NCBI GenBank assembly: GCA_963402885.1
Contig: OY727100.1
Coordinates: 3,844,001-3,908,000, forward strand
Direction: 5' to 3'
Length of the DNA stretch: 64,000 bases
Source: Antedon bifida
Lineage: Eukaryota > Echinodermata > Crinoidea > Comatulida > Antedonidae
Of this stretch, positions 10,641-24,049 are shown piece after piece. Numbering within the stretch: the first letter of the stretch is position 1; each line of letters opens with the position of its first letter. The notes under the pieces are model-generated. The model did not search any database. It worked only from the letters and a program-made list of their open reading frames with translations, and was not told the origin of the DNA. The position numbers were made by a program, and so were the translations under genes.

Positions 10641-13600
10641 TTTTCAAAAAATTACCAATTTTCGACCTTTTTATATTTCGATAAAACTGGTTACTATAGC
10701 AAAATTGACATGCGCAAAACCCATTATTCGACTCTGAGCATGTTTATTAAGCTATAGTAACCATTTATGTCAAAAAATAAAAGGGTCGAAAAATAGACAT
10801 TTTTCGAAAATTTCCCGTACTATAGTACAGGGATTTTTTCAAAAAATTACCAATTTTCGACCTTTTAATTTTTTGAAAAAAATGGTTACTATAGCACAAT
10901 TGACATGCGCAGAACCTATTATTCGACTCTGCGCATGTTTATTATGCTATAGTAACCATTTATGTCAAAAAATAAAAAGGTCGAAAATTGGTCATTTTTC
11001 GAAAATTTCCCTTACTACAGTACAGGGACTTTTTCAAAAAATGACCAATTTTCGACCTTTTTATTTTTTGACATAGCACAATTGACATGCGCAGAATCCA
11101 TTATTCGACTCTGCGCATGTTTATTATGCTATAGTAACCATTTATGTCTAAAAATGAAAGGGTCGAAAAATGGCTATTTTTCGAAAATTTCCCTTACTAT
11201 AGTACAGGGATTTTTTCAAAAAATGATCAATTTTTGACCTTTTTTTTAATCGATAAAACTGGTTACTATAGCACAATTAACATGCGCAGAACCCATTATT
11301 CGACTCTGAGCATGTTTATTAAGCTATAGTAACCATTTATGTCAAAAAATAAAAGGGTCGAAAAATGGCCATTTTTCGAAAATTTCCCGTACTATAGTAC
11401 AGGGATTTTTTCAAAAAATGACCAATTTTCGACCTTTTAATTTTTCGATAAAACTGGTTACTATAGCACAATTGACATGCGCAGAACCCATTATTCGACT
11501 CTGCGCATGTTTATTGTGCTGTAGTAACCATTTATGTCAAAAAACAAAAGGGTCGAAAAATGGCCATTTTTCGAAAATTTCCCTTACTATAGTACAGGGA
11601 TTTTTTCAAAAAATGACCAATTTTCGACCTTTTTTTTTATCGATAAAACTGGTTACTATAGCACAATTAACATGCGCAGAACCCATTATTCGACTCTGAG
11701 CATGTTTATTATGCTATAGTGACCATTTATGTCAAAATATAAAAGGGTCGAAAAATGGCCATTTTTCGAAAATTTCCCTTACTATAGTACAGGGATTTTT
11801 TCAAAAAATGACCAATTTTCGACCTTTTTATTTTTTGACATAAATGGTTACTATAGCATAATAAACATGCGCAGAACCCATTATTCGACTCTGCGCATGT
11901 GTATTATGCTATAGTAACCATTTATTTCAAAAAATAAAGGAGTCGAAAAATGGCCATTTTTCAAAAATTTCCCTTACTATAGTACAGGGATTTTTTCAAA
12001 AAATGACCAATTTTCGACCTTTTTATTTTTTGACATAGCACAATTGACATGCGCAGAACCCATTATTCGACTCTGCGCATGTTTATTATGATATAGTAAC
12101 CATTTATGTCAAAAAATAAAAGGGTCGAAAAATGGCCATTTTTCGAAAATTTCCCTTAATATAGTACAGAGATTTTTTCCAAAAATGACCAATTTTCGAC
12201 CTATTTTATTTTTCGATAAAAATGGTTACTATAGCACGATTGACATGCGCAGAACCCATTATTCGACTCTGCGCATGTTTATTATGCTATAGTAACCATT
12301 TATGTCAAAAAATAAAAGGGTCGAAAAATGGCCATTTTTCGAAAATTTCCCTTGCTATATATAGTACAGGGATTTTTTCAAAAAATTACCAATTTTCGAC
12401 CTTTTTTTTATCATCGATAAAACTGGTTACTATAGCACAATTGACATGCGCAGAACCCATTATTCGACTCTGAGCATGTTTATTATGCTATAGTGACCAT
12501 TTATGTCAAAATATAAAAGGGTCGAAAAATGGCCATTTTTCGAAAATTTTCCTTACTATAGTACAGGGATTTTTTCAAAAAATGACCAATTTTCGACCTT
12601 TTTATTTTTTGACATAAATGGTTACTATAGCACAATTGACATGCGCAGAACCCATTATTCGACTCTGCGTATGTCAATCGTGCTATAGTAACCATTTTTA
12701 TCGAAAAATAAAAAGGTCGAAAATTGGTCATTTTTCGAAAATTTTCCTTACTATAGTACAGGGATTTTTTCAAAAAATGACCAATTTTCGACCTTTTTAT
12801 TTTTCGATAAAAATGGTTACTATAGCACGATTGACATGCGCAGAACCCATTATTCGACTCTGCGCATGTTTATTATGCTATAGTAACCATTTATGTCAAA
12901 AAATAAAAGGGTCGAAAAATTGCCATTTTTCGAAAATTTCCCTTACTATAGTACAGGGATTTTTTCAAAAAATTACCAATTTTCGACCTTTTTATATTTC
13001 GATAAAACTGGTTACTATAGCAAAATTGACATGCGCAAAACCCATTATTCGACTCTGAGCATGTTTATTAAGCTATAGTAACCATTTATGTCAAAAAATA
13101 AAAGGGTCGAAAAATAGACATTTTTCGAAAATTTCCCGTACTATAGTACAGGGATTTTTTCAAAAAATTACCAATTTTCGACCTTTTAATTTTTTGAAAA
13201 AAATGGTTACTATAGCACAATTGACATGCGCAGAACCTATTATTCGACTCTGCGCATGTTTATTATGCTATAGTAACCATTTATGTCAAAAAATAAAAAG
13301 GTCGAAAATTGGTCATTTTTCGAAAATTTCCCTTACTACAGTACAGGGACTTTTTCAAAAAATGACCAATTTTCGACCTTTTTATTTTTTGACATAGCAC
13401 AATTGACATGCGCAGAATCCATTATTCGACTCTGCGCATGTTTATTATGCTATAGTAACCATTTATGTCTAAAAATGAAAGGGTCGAAAAATGGCTATTT
13501 TTCGAAAATTTCCCTTACTATAGTACAGGGATTTTTTCAAAAAATGATCAATTTTTGACCTTTTTTTTAATCGATAAAACTGGTTACTATAGCACAATTA

Positions 13601-16060
13601 ACATGCGCAGAACCCATTATTCGACTCTGAGCATGTTTATTAAGCTATAGTAACCATTTATGTCAAAAAATAAAAGGGTCGAAAAATGGCCATTTTTCGA
13701 AAATTTCCCGTACTATAGTACAGGGATTTTTTCAAAAAATGACCAATTTTCGACCTTTTAATTTTTCGATAAAACTGGTTACTATAGCACAATTGACATG
13801 CGCAGAACCCATTATTCGACTCTGCGCATGTTTATTGTGCTGTAGTAACCATTTATGTCAAAAAACAAAAAAGTCGAAAAATGGCCATTTTTCGAAAATT
13901 TCCCTTACTATAGTACAGGGATTTTTTCAAAAAATGACCAATTTTCGACCTTTTTTTTTATCGATAAAACTGGTTACTATAGCACAATTAACATGCGCAG
14001 AACCCATTATTCGACTCTGAGCATGTTTATTATGCTATAGTGACCATTTATGTCAAAATATAAAAGGGTCGAAAAATGGCCATTTTTCGAAAATTTCCCT
14101 TACTATAGTACAGGGATTTTTTCAAAAAATGACCAATTTTCGACCTTTTTATTTTTTGACATAAATGGTTACTATAGCATAATAAACATGCGCAGAACCC
14201 ATTATTCGACTCTGCGCATGTGTATTATGCTATAGTAACCATTTATTTCAAAAAATAAAGGAGTCGAAAAATGGCCATTTTTCAAAAATTTCCCTTACTA
14301 TAGTACAGGGATTTTTTCAAAAAATGACCAATTTTCGACCTTTTTATTTTTTGACATAGCACAATTGACATGCGCAGAACCCATTATTCGACTCTGCGCA
14401 TGTTTATTATGATATAGTAACCATTTATGTCAAAAAATAAAAGGGTCGAAAAATGGCCATTTTTCGAAAATTTCCCTTAATATAGTACAGAGATTTTTTC
14501 CAAAAATGACCAATTTTCGACCTATTTTATTTTTCGATAAAAATGGTTACTATAGCACGATTGACATGCGCAGAACCCATTATTCGACTCTGCGCATGTT
14601 TATTATGCTATAGTAACCATTTATGTCAAAAAATAAAAGGGTCGAAAAATGGCCATTTTTCGAAAATTTCCCTTGCTATATATAGTACAGGGATTTTTTC
14701 AAAAAATTACCAATTTTCGACCTTTTTTTTATCATCGATAAAACTGGTTACTATAGCACAATTGACATGCGCAGAACCCATTATTCGACTCTGAGCATGT
14801 TTATTATGCTATAGTGACCATTTATGTCAAAATATAAAAGGGTCGAAAAATGGCCATTTTTCGAAAATTTTCCTTACTATAGTACAGGGATTTTTTCAAA
14901 AAATGACCAATTTTCGACCTTTTTATTTTTTGACATAAATGGTTACTATAGCACAATTGACATGCGCAGAACCCATTATTCGACTCTGCGTATGTCAATC
15001 GTGCTATAGTAACCATTTTTATCGAAAAATAAAAAGGTCGAAAATTGGTCATTTTTCGAAAATTTTCCTTACTATAGTACAGGGATTTTTTCAAAAAATG
15101 ACCAATTTTCGACCTTTTTATTTTTCGATAAAAATGGTTACTATAGCACGATTGACATGCGCAGAACCCATTATTCGACTCTGCGCATGTTTATTATGCT
15201 ATAGTAACCATTTATGTCAAAAAATAAAAGGGTCGAAAAATGGCCATTTTTCGAAAATTTCCCTTACTATAGTACAGGGATTTTTTCAAAAAATTACCAA
15301 TTTTCGACCTTTTTATATTTCGATAAAACTGGTTACTATAGCAAAATTGACATGCGCAAAACCCATTATTCGACTCTGAGCATGTTTATTAAGCTATAGT
15401 AACCATTTATGTCAAAAAATAAAAGGGTCGAAAAATAGACATTTTTCGAAAATTTCCCGTACTATAGTACAGGGATTTTTTCAAAAAATTACCAATTTTC
15501 GACCTTTTAATTTTTTGAAAAAAATGGTTACTATAGCACAATTGACATGCGCAGAACCTATTATTCGACTCTGCGGATGTTTATTATGCTATAGTAACCA
15601 TTTATGTCAAAAAATAAAAAGGTCGAAAATTGGTCATTTTTCGAAAATTTCCCTTACTACAGTACAGGGACTTTTTCAAAAAATGACCAATTTTCGACCT
15701 TTTTATTTTTTGACATAGCACAATTGACATGCGCAGAACCCATTATTCGACTCTGCGCATGTTTATTATGCTATAGTAACCATTTATGTCTAAAAATGAA
15801 AGGGTCGAAAAATGGCTATTTTTCGAAAATTTCCCTTACTATAGTACAGGGATTTTTTCAAAAAATGATCAATTTTTGACCATTTTTTTAATCGATAAAA
15901 CTGGTTACTATAGCACAATTAACATGCGCAGAACCCATTATTCGACTCTGAGCATGTTTATTAAGCTATAGTAACCATTTATGTCAAAAAATAAAAGGGT
16001 CGAAAAATGGCCATTTTTCGAAAATTTCCCGTACTATAGTACAGGGATTTTTTCAAAAAA
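10572..16060. repeat. Higher-order repeat of 2321 bp in satellite A (12 monomers, ~2.4 copies)
   Basis: Monomer variants recur at a constant 2321 bp offset: 10873/13194/15515, 10962/13283/15604, 11534/13855, 12222/14543 and 12618/14939. Copies differ at only scattered bases (for example TGCGCATG versus TGCGGATG near 15576), so the duplication is recent compared with monomer divergence. Confidence 0.88.
12583..12730. repeat. Near-perfect 148 bp palindromic monomer (converted arm)
   Basis: Here the right arm of H1 reads ATGTCAATCGTGCTATAG followed by ACCATTTTTATCGAAAAA, which is the complement of a left arm rather than the normal right arm. The palindrome therefore spans nearly the whole unit. 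The same variant occurs near 14991, 17498, 18864 and 27983. Confidence 0.85.
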
Positions 16061-17219
16061 TGACCAATTTTCGACCTTTTTATTTTTCGATAAAACTGAT
16101 TACTATAGCACAATTGACATGCGCAGAACCCATTATTCGACTCTGCGCATGTTTATTGTGCTGTAGTAACCATTTATGTCAAAAAACAAAAAAGTCGAAA
16201 AATGGCCATTTTTTCCCTTACTATAGTACAGGGATTTTTTCCAAAAATGACCAATTTTCGACCTTTTTATTTTTTGACATAGCACAGGTTACTATTGCAC
16301 AATTGACCTGCGCAGAACCCATTATTCGACTCTGCGCATGTTTATTATGCTATAGTAACAATTCAGGTCAAAAAATAAAAGGGTCGAAAATTGGCCATTT
16401 TTCGAAAATTTCCCTTACTATAGTACAGGGATTTTTTCAAAAAATGACCAATTTTCGACCTTTTTATTTTTTGACATAAATGGTTACTATAGCATAATAA
16501 ACATGCGCAGAACCCATTATTCGACTCTGCGCATGTGTATTATGCTATAGTAACCATTTATTTCAAAAAATAAAAGAGTCGAAAAATGACCATTTTTCAA
16601 AAATTTCCCTTACTATAGTACAGGGATTTTTTCAAAAAATGACCAATTTTCGACCTTTTTATTTTTTGACATAGCACAATTGACATGCGCAGAACCCATT
16701 ATTCGACTCTGCGCATGTTTATTATGCTATAGTAACCATTTATGTCAAAAAATAAAAGGGTCGAAAAATGGCCATTTTTCGAAAATTTCCCTTACTATAG
16801 TACAGGGATTTTTTCAAAAAATGACCAATTTTCGACCTTTTTTTTATCATCGATAAAACTGGTTACTATAGCACAATTAACATGCGCAGAACCTATTATT
16901 CGACTCTGAGCATGTTTATTATGCTATAGTGACCATTTATGTCAAAATATAAAAGGGTCGAAAAATGGCCATTTTTCGAAAATTTCCCTTACTATAGTAC
17001 AGGGATTTTTTTTTTAAAAATGACCAATTTTCGAACTTTTTATTTTTCGATAAAACTGATTACTATAGCACAATTGACATGCGCAGAACCCATTATTCGA
17101 CTCTGCGCATGTTTATTATGCTATAGTAACCATTTATGTCAAAAAATAAAAGGGTCGAAAAATGGCAATTTTTCGAAAATTTCCCGTACTATGTACAGGG
17201 ATTTTTTCAAAAAATGACC

Positions 17220-19946
17220 AATTTTCGACCTTTTTATTTTTCGATAAAAATGGTTACTATAGCACGATTGACATGCGCAGAACCCATTATTCGACTCTGC
17301 GCATGTTTATTATGCTATAGTAACCATTTATGTCAAAAAATAAAAGGGTCGAAAAATGACCATTTTTCGAAACTTTCCCTTACTATAGTACAGAGATTTT
17401 TTCAAAAATTGACCAATTTTCGACCTTTTTATTTTTTGACATAAATGGTTACTATAGCACAATTGACATGCGCAGAACCCATTATTCGACTCTGCGTATG
17501 TCAATCGTGCTATAGTAACCATTTTTATCGAAAAATAAAAAGGTCGAAAATTGGTCATTTTTCGAAAATTTTCCTTACTATAGTACAGGGATTTTTTCAA
17601 AAAATGACCAATTTTCGACCTTTTTTTTATTTCGTTAAATCTGGTTACTATAGCACAATTGACAAGCGCAGAACCGATTATTAGACTCTGCGCATGTTTA
17701 TTATGCTATAGTGACCATTTATGTCAAAAAATAAAAGGGTCGAAAAATGGCCATTTTTCGAAAATTTCCCGTACAATAGTACAGGGATTTTTTCAAAAAA
17801 TTACCAATTTTCGACCTTTTTATATTTCGATAAAACTGGTTACTATAGCAAAATTGACATGCGCAAAACCCATTATTCGACTCTGAGCATGTTTATTAAG
17901 CTATAGTAACCATTTATGTCAAAAAATAAAAGGGTCGAAAAATAGACATTTTTCGAAAATTTCCCGTACTATAGTACAGGGATTTTTTCAAAAAATTACC
18001 AATTTTCGACCTTTTAATTTTTTGAAAAAACTGGTTACTATAGCACAATTGACATGCGCAGAACCCATTATTCGACTCTGAGCATGTTTATTATGCTATA
18101 GTAACCATTTATGTCTAAAAATGAAAGGGTCGAAAAATGGCCATTTTTCGAAAATTTCCCTTACTATAGTACAGGGATTTTTTCCAAAAATGACCAATTT
18201 TCGACCTTTTTATTTTTCGATAAAAATGGTTACTATAGCACGATTGACATGCGCAGAACCCATTATTCGACTTTGCGCATGTTTATTATGCTATAGTAAC
18301 ACTTTATGTCAAAAAATAAAAGGGTCGAAAAATGGCTATTTTTCGAAAATTTCCCTTACTATAGTACAGGGATTTTTTCAAAAAATGATCAATTTTTGAC
18401 CTTTTTTTTAATCGATAAAACTGGTTACTATAGCACAATTAACATGCGCAGAACCCATTATTCGACTCTGCGCATGTTTATTATGCTATAGTAACCATTT
18501 ATGTCAAAAAATAAAAGGGTCGAAAAATGGCAATTTTTCGAAAATTTCCCTGTACTATAGTAAGGGATTTTTTCCAAAAATGACCAATTTTCGACCTTTT
18601 AATTTTTCGATAAAAATGGTTACTATAGCACGATTGACATGCGCAGAACCCATTATTCGACTCTGCGCATGTTTATTATGCTATAGTAACCATTTATGTC
18701 AAAAAATAAAAGGGTCGAAAAATGACCATTTTTCGAAACTTTCCCTTACTATAGTACAGAGATTTTTTCAAAAATTGACCAATTTTCGACCTTTTTATTT
18801 TTTGACATAAATGGTTACTATAGCACAATTGACATGCGCAGAACCCATTATTCGACTCTGCGTATGTCAATCGTGCTATAGTAACCATTTTTATCGAAAA
18901 ATAAAAAGGTCGAAAATTGGTCATTTTTCGAAAATTTTCCTTACTATAGTACAGGGATTTTTTCAAAAAATGACCAATTTTCGACCTTTTTTTTATTTCG
19001 TTAAATCTGGTTACTATAGCACAATTGACAAGCGCAGAACCGATTATTAGACTCTGCGCATGTTTATTATGCTATAGTGACCATTTATGTCAAAAAATAA
19101 AAGGGTCGAAAAATGGCCATTTTTCGAAAATTTCCCGTACAATAGTACAGGGATTTTTTCAAAAAATTACCAATTTTCGACCTTTTTATATTTCGATAAA
19201 ACTGGTTACTATAGCAAAATTGACATGCGCAAAACCCATTATTCGACTCTGAGCATGTTTATTAAGCTATAGTAACCATTTATGTCAAAAAATAAAAGGG
19301 TCGAAAAATAGACATTTTTCGAAAATTTCCCGTACTATAGTACAGGGATTTTTTCAAAAAATTACCAATTTTCGACCTTTTAATTTTTTGAAAAAACTGG
19401 TTACTATAGCACAATTGACATGCGCAGAACCCATTATTCGACTCTGAGCATGTTTATTATGCTATAGTAACCATTTATGTCTAAAAATGAAAGGGTCGAA
19501 AAATGGCCATTTTTCGAAAATTTCCCTTACTATAGTACAGGGATTTTTTCCAAAAATGACCAATTTTCGACCTTTTTATTTTTCGATAAAAATGGTTACT
19601 ATAGCACGATTGACATGCGCAGAACCCATTATTCGACTTTGCGCATGTTTATTATGCTATAGTAACACTTTATGTCAAAAAATAAAAGGGTCGAAAAATG
19701 GCTATTTTTCGAAAATTTCCCTTACTATAGTACAGGGATTTTTTCAAAAAATGATCAATTTTTGACCTTTTTTTTAATCGATAAAACTGGTTACTATAGC
19801 ACAATTAACATGCGCAGAACCCATTATTCGACTCTGAGCATGTTTATTAAGCTATAGTAACCATTTATGTCAAAAAATAAAAGGGTCGAAAAATGGCCAT
19901 TTTTCGAAAATTTCCCGTACTATGTACAGGGATTTTTTCAAAAAAT
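17220..19946. repeat. Higher-order repeat of 1366 bp in satellite A (7 monomers, 2 copies)
   Basis: Variants recur with an offset of 1366 bp (17328/18694, 17445/18811, 17721/19087, 18111/19477, 18306/19672). Rare markers such as GACAAGCGCAGAACCGATTA are shared by both copies. Confidence 0.87.
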
Positions 19947-20624
19947 GACCAATTTTCGACCTTTTTATTTTTCGATAAAACTGATTACTATAGCACAATT
20001 GACATGCGCAGAACCCATTATTCGACTCTGCGCATGTTTATTGTGCTGTAGTAACCATTTATGTCAAAAAACAAAAAAGTCGAAAAATGGCCATTTTTCG
20101 AAAATTTCCCTTACTATAGTACAGGGATTTTTTCAAAAAATGACCAATTTTCGACCTTTTTATTTTTTGACATAGCACAGGTTACTATTGCACAATTGAC
20201 CTGCGCAGAACCCATTATTCGACTCTGCGCATGTTTATTATGCTATAGTAACAATTCAGGTCAAAAAATAAAAGGGTCGAAAATTGGCCATTTTTCGAAA
20301 ATTTCCCTTACTATAGTACAGGGATTTTTTCCAAAAATGACCAATTTTCGACCTTTTTATTTTTTGACATAGCACAGGTTACTATTGCACAATTGACCTG
20401 CGCAGAACCCATTATTCGACTCTGCGCATGTTTATTATGCTATAGTAACAATTCAGGTCAAAAAATAAAAGGGTCGAAAATTGGCCATTTTTCGAAAATT
20501 TCCCTTACTATAGTACAGGGATTTTTTCAAAAAATGACCAATTTTCGACCTTTTTATTTTTTGACATAAATGGTTACTATAGCATAATAAACATGCGCAG
20601 AACCCATTATTCGACTCTGCGCAT

Positions 20625-20635
20625 CCCAGTGGGCA
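20625..20635 (+). repeat. Left terminal inverted repeat
   Basis: CCCAGTGGGCA, directly preceded by the AT duplication at 20623-20624. The first nine bases are themselves almost self-complementary. Confidence 0.88.
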
Positions 20636-20689
20636 AAAATTGGTTGAATTAACGTTAATTCAACGTTATCTGCAAACGTTGAAATAACG

Positions 20690-21330
20690 TTGAAAAAGTG
20701 GTTGAAAATGAAAGTTTGCCTCAACGTAAATGTCAACGTTGAATCAACATAGAAATTATCAACGGTGAATCAACATAGAATTTATCAACGTTGAAACAAC
20801 GTTAAAATAGGTAACGTTGAAATAACGTTGAAAAAATGGTTGAAAATGAAAGTTTGCCTCAACGTAAATGTCAACGTTGAATCAACATAGAAATTATCAA
20901 CGTTGAAACAACGTTAAAATAAGTAACGTTGAAATAACATTGAAAAAATGGTTGAAAATGAAAGTTTGCCTCAACTTAAATGTCAACGTTGAATCAACAT
21001 AGAAATTATCAACGTTGAAACAACGTTAAAATAGGTAACGTTGAAATAACGTTGAAAAAATGGTTGAAAATGAAAGTTTGCCTCAACGTAAATGTCAACG
21101 TTGAATCAACATAGAAATTATCAACGTTGAAACAACGTTAAAATAGGTAACGTTGAAATAACGTTGAAAAAATGGTTGAAAATGAAAGTTTGCCTCAACG
21201 TAAATGTCAACGTTGAATCAACATAGAAATTATCAACGTTGAAACAACGTTAAAATAAGTAACGTTGAAATAACGTTGAAAAAATGGTTGAAAATGAAAG
21301 TTTGCCTCAACAAAAATGTCAACGTTGATT
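20690..21330. repeat. 112 bp tandem array inside the transposon (~5-6 copies)
   Basis: The phrase GTTGAAAATGAAAGTTTGCC recurs at 20701, 20839, 20951, 21063, 21175 and 21287, giving a 112 bp period after a first 138 bp unit with an internal 26 bp duplication. Each unit contains several AACGTTGAA words. Degenerate copies run on to about 21560. Confidence 0.92.
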
Positions 21331-21559
21331 CAACATAGATTATCAACGTTGAAACAACGTAAAAATGTCTACGTTGAAATTATCAATGTTGATTCAATGT
21401 TGAAATTATTAACGTTGAAACAACGTAATAATTAAGTTGAAATGAAAATTTGCATCAACGTAAATTTCAACATAGATTTAACGTTGAAATTATCAACGTT
21501 GATTCAATGTTGAAATATTAAAGTTAATTCAACATTATCCGCAAACGTTGAAATAACGC

Positions 21560-23800
21560 TGAAAAACTGTTGAATTAAAGTTTAAATTTAAAAAACTATC
21601 AAAACAAAACACATTTTTACCGTTGATTCAAATTAGAAATTATCAACATTATTTTATCATAGCAATGGTTTAGTTAATAGAAGAACAGCTTATAGTAACA
21701 CAATCAAAATAAATCAAGCTGAAATCTGGCATATTTTCAATGGTAATTGATTTGTTGAATTACTATATCCAATTTGAATCAATGGTTTTAAATTAGTTGG
21801 TAGTAAAGTATACTGTTACGTCGCAGAATCCATCAATAGAGACATTTTATAAATACTGTATATCTTACTAATCTTTAATTTCTATAAAAACGTAAAATAA
21901 CATTTAATCAGGTGTTATCAAATCATCAGGCAAAATCCAAGCAACAATCAAATAATGTACATACTCACTGACAGTTCTCAGGTACCAAAGTTAAGTATAA
22001 CAAATATACTAATAACAAGTTTGTAATATGTTTGCCAACTAACATGATTGAATAACTATAAATATTGGCTGATTACAGTAAAACACAATAAATACAACAC
22101 ACGTCACAGGTGCCTTGTGCTAATGTTGCAGAAGTCCAAATGAAATGGCAATAACACAATACTGTAATTGCATTGTTCCGATTAGTCAATAAACAGTTGC
22201 CTCGATTCCTGTGTTGACATTGTCCTATGCTTTCCAAAAGTGTGGCAATATCATTTTTCCAAACCTGAAACAAATTCAATTAAGTTACTGTAGTTTTAAA
22301 CAAAAATAATACAGTAAAAAATTAATTGAAAGATTTATTGTCCCCAAAAAACATGAACAATGAAGATTAATACAATCATACTTTGAATACCTTGCCATTT
22401 TACAATTTTAACAAAGATATTCACTTGCCGTAGAAAATAAACAAAAACAATAAAGATTTCACTTAACAAAAATACAAAATAAACAGTATATTTAACCAAA
22501 AACCATTGTTTGTTTAAATTGTCCCCCTATTCAGGTACAAATGCATTTTTTAAAATCTAATTTTTGGTCAAAGTGAACAACTCTATAGTGACGGCATATT
22601 CAACAAAACATTTAAAAAAAAAATTGTTCAGTTCAATTATATCTTTAACACATTGTTCAAAAATGATACTGTACATAAACAGAAATTCAATTCAGAACAT
22701 CATTTCACACTTACACGTAAAATATGCAATCAATTCAATTTATGTAAATAATATTGCAACACTGTATTAATATTTATTCAATATTAAAGTTAAGAACTAT
22801 AAATACCAACCTTTTGTATATAAAAATATTGATCATCCATTAGATTTTTCTCGTTTGATTCACATAGAAAAGATTATACATGTACATGTACTTCATTATT
22901 TTGTACTCTAGCTAGGCATAGGCCTCTAAGGGCCTTAGCTAGGCCTACAATCTGAAATAAAGAAAGCGAGTGAGTTTAACAAATAGCCGTCCTAGGCTAG
23001 CATGTGTTTGTATACTACTGTATTAATACTAATAATAGCATTAGCAGCTACTGTAGACAGCCTAGCAAAAAGCTAGCTAGGCCAACTAATTATATATTAT
23101 AATCAAATGTTATATTTATGTATACTTTTGGATAAATAAAGAAAGAATTGAACTATGGCCTAATACATACCATTTTATAACCATAATAAGTACAGTACTG
23201 TAGTTATCCTTGGCAAGGCAAATGTTTGCCCTTGACAGGCATGATACTAAATGCTTCCACTACTGTAGGCCTAGTGATGGAATTCAGTTCATCAGTTTGG
23301 CAGCCTGCCTAGCCTACTTAGGCTACTACCTATAGCCTAGCTATGCATGTGTGGCCTACTAGACTAGAGGCTAGCTATTGATAAGGGTAAAATAGTCAAG
23401 CTCTAAGCTTATAAATTAGTAGATTACAAATAAAAAAGATTGTTTTCCTACCTGAAAACATACTTATTTGACAATTTCAATGATGAGCCTTTTTTTTCTA
23501 CACACCACTACTAGGCCTATAGGCCTAGCCTACGTCGAAGTAACTGAAATTACTGACACCAGTTTCAAAATTTGATCAAAACGAAACTAACCAATGACAT
23601 TGACAAGCTCTTATCTTATGAAATTTGATCTTGCATGAAAGGATCATTCAATTTTCAACACAACTTCTAGCTAGAACATTTTTGTATTAATTATTATACA
23701 GAGACAATAATATTTGCCAATCTAAAATTCCTAAATAACCAATAATCAAGCTACATCATACATTTATTGTTTTACAATAAAGGAGGATAAAAAAAACGCC
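21560..23800. other. Unique AT-rich core of the transposon, no gene seen
   Basis: About 2.2 kb without tandem structure and without any open frame longer than about 70 codons on either strand. From 22910 to 23560 it carries many GGCCTAG/CTAGGC-type words (TAGGCCTA, AGCTAGGC). It could be captured host DNA or decayed transposon sequence; I cannot tell which. Confidence 0.6.
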
Positions 23801-24049
23801 AACTGAAATCTAATGTTAATTTAACGTTGAAACATCAATGGCAACGCACTTAAACACATATTATTTAATATTAACGTTAAAAACATGTCATTTTAACCAA
23901 AGTATTAAATAGAATTTAACTTTAATTTAACGTTTAATTAACATTGAAAAACAAAAATAATAATTGTTTGAAAAAACAACATAATTTCAACAGTTTTCAA
24001 CGTTGAAAACATGTCATTTGAAAATGACAACTGGATTTTAACATTAAAA

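Larger units (their letters stand above)
4850..20624. repeat. Satellite A array, left block (~195 bp palindromic monomer, ~81 copies)
   Basis: Direct tandem copies recur about every 195 bp (for example the phrase GTCAAAAAATAAAAGGGTCG). Each monomer holds two hairpins: H1, with arms GGTTACTATAGCA/TGCTATAGTAACC and CATGCGCAGA/TCTGCGCATG; and H2, with arms GGTCGAAAAATGGCCATTTT and its near complement centred on ACTATAGT. The DNA between H1 and H2 also pairs (CTTTTTATTTTTCGATAAAA against TTTATGTCAAAAAATAAAAG), so the whole unit has dyad symmetry. Variants are mostly single-base changes, with a few shorter copies (about 182 bp) lacking one H1 arm segment. Open frames of 61-206 codons inside it are a by-product of a period divisible by three. 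Confidence 0.97.

Noticed and set aside
22073..22770. 68-codon frames in the transposon core
   Set aside because: Composition is AT-driven with no domain, no neighbours in frame and no splice-like structure that I could support.
22910..23560. GGCCTAG-rich stretch as a separate mobile element
   Set aside because: The words are clustered but irregular, with no ends or target duplication. A similar composition at 45700-45780 suggests it is simply a genomic word bias.
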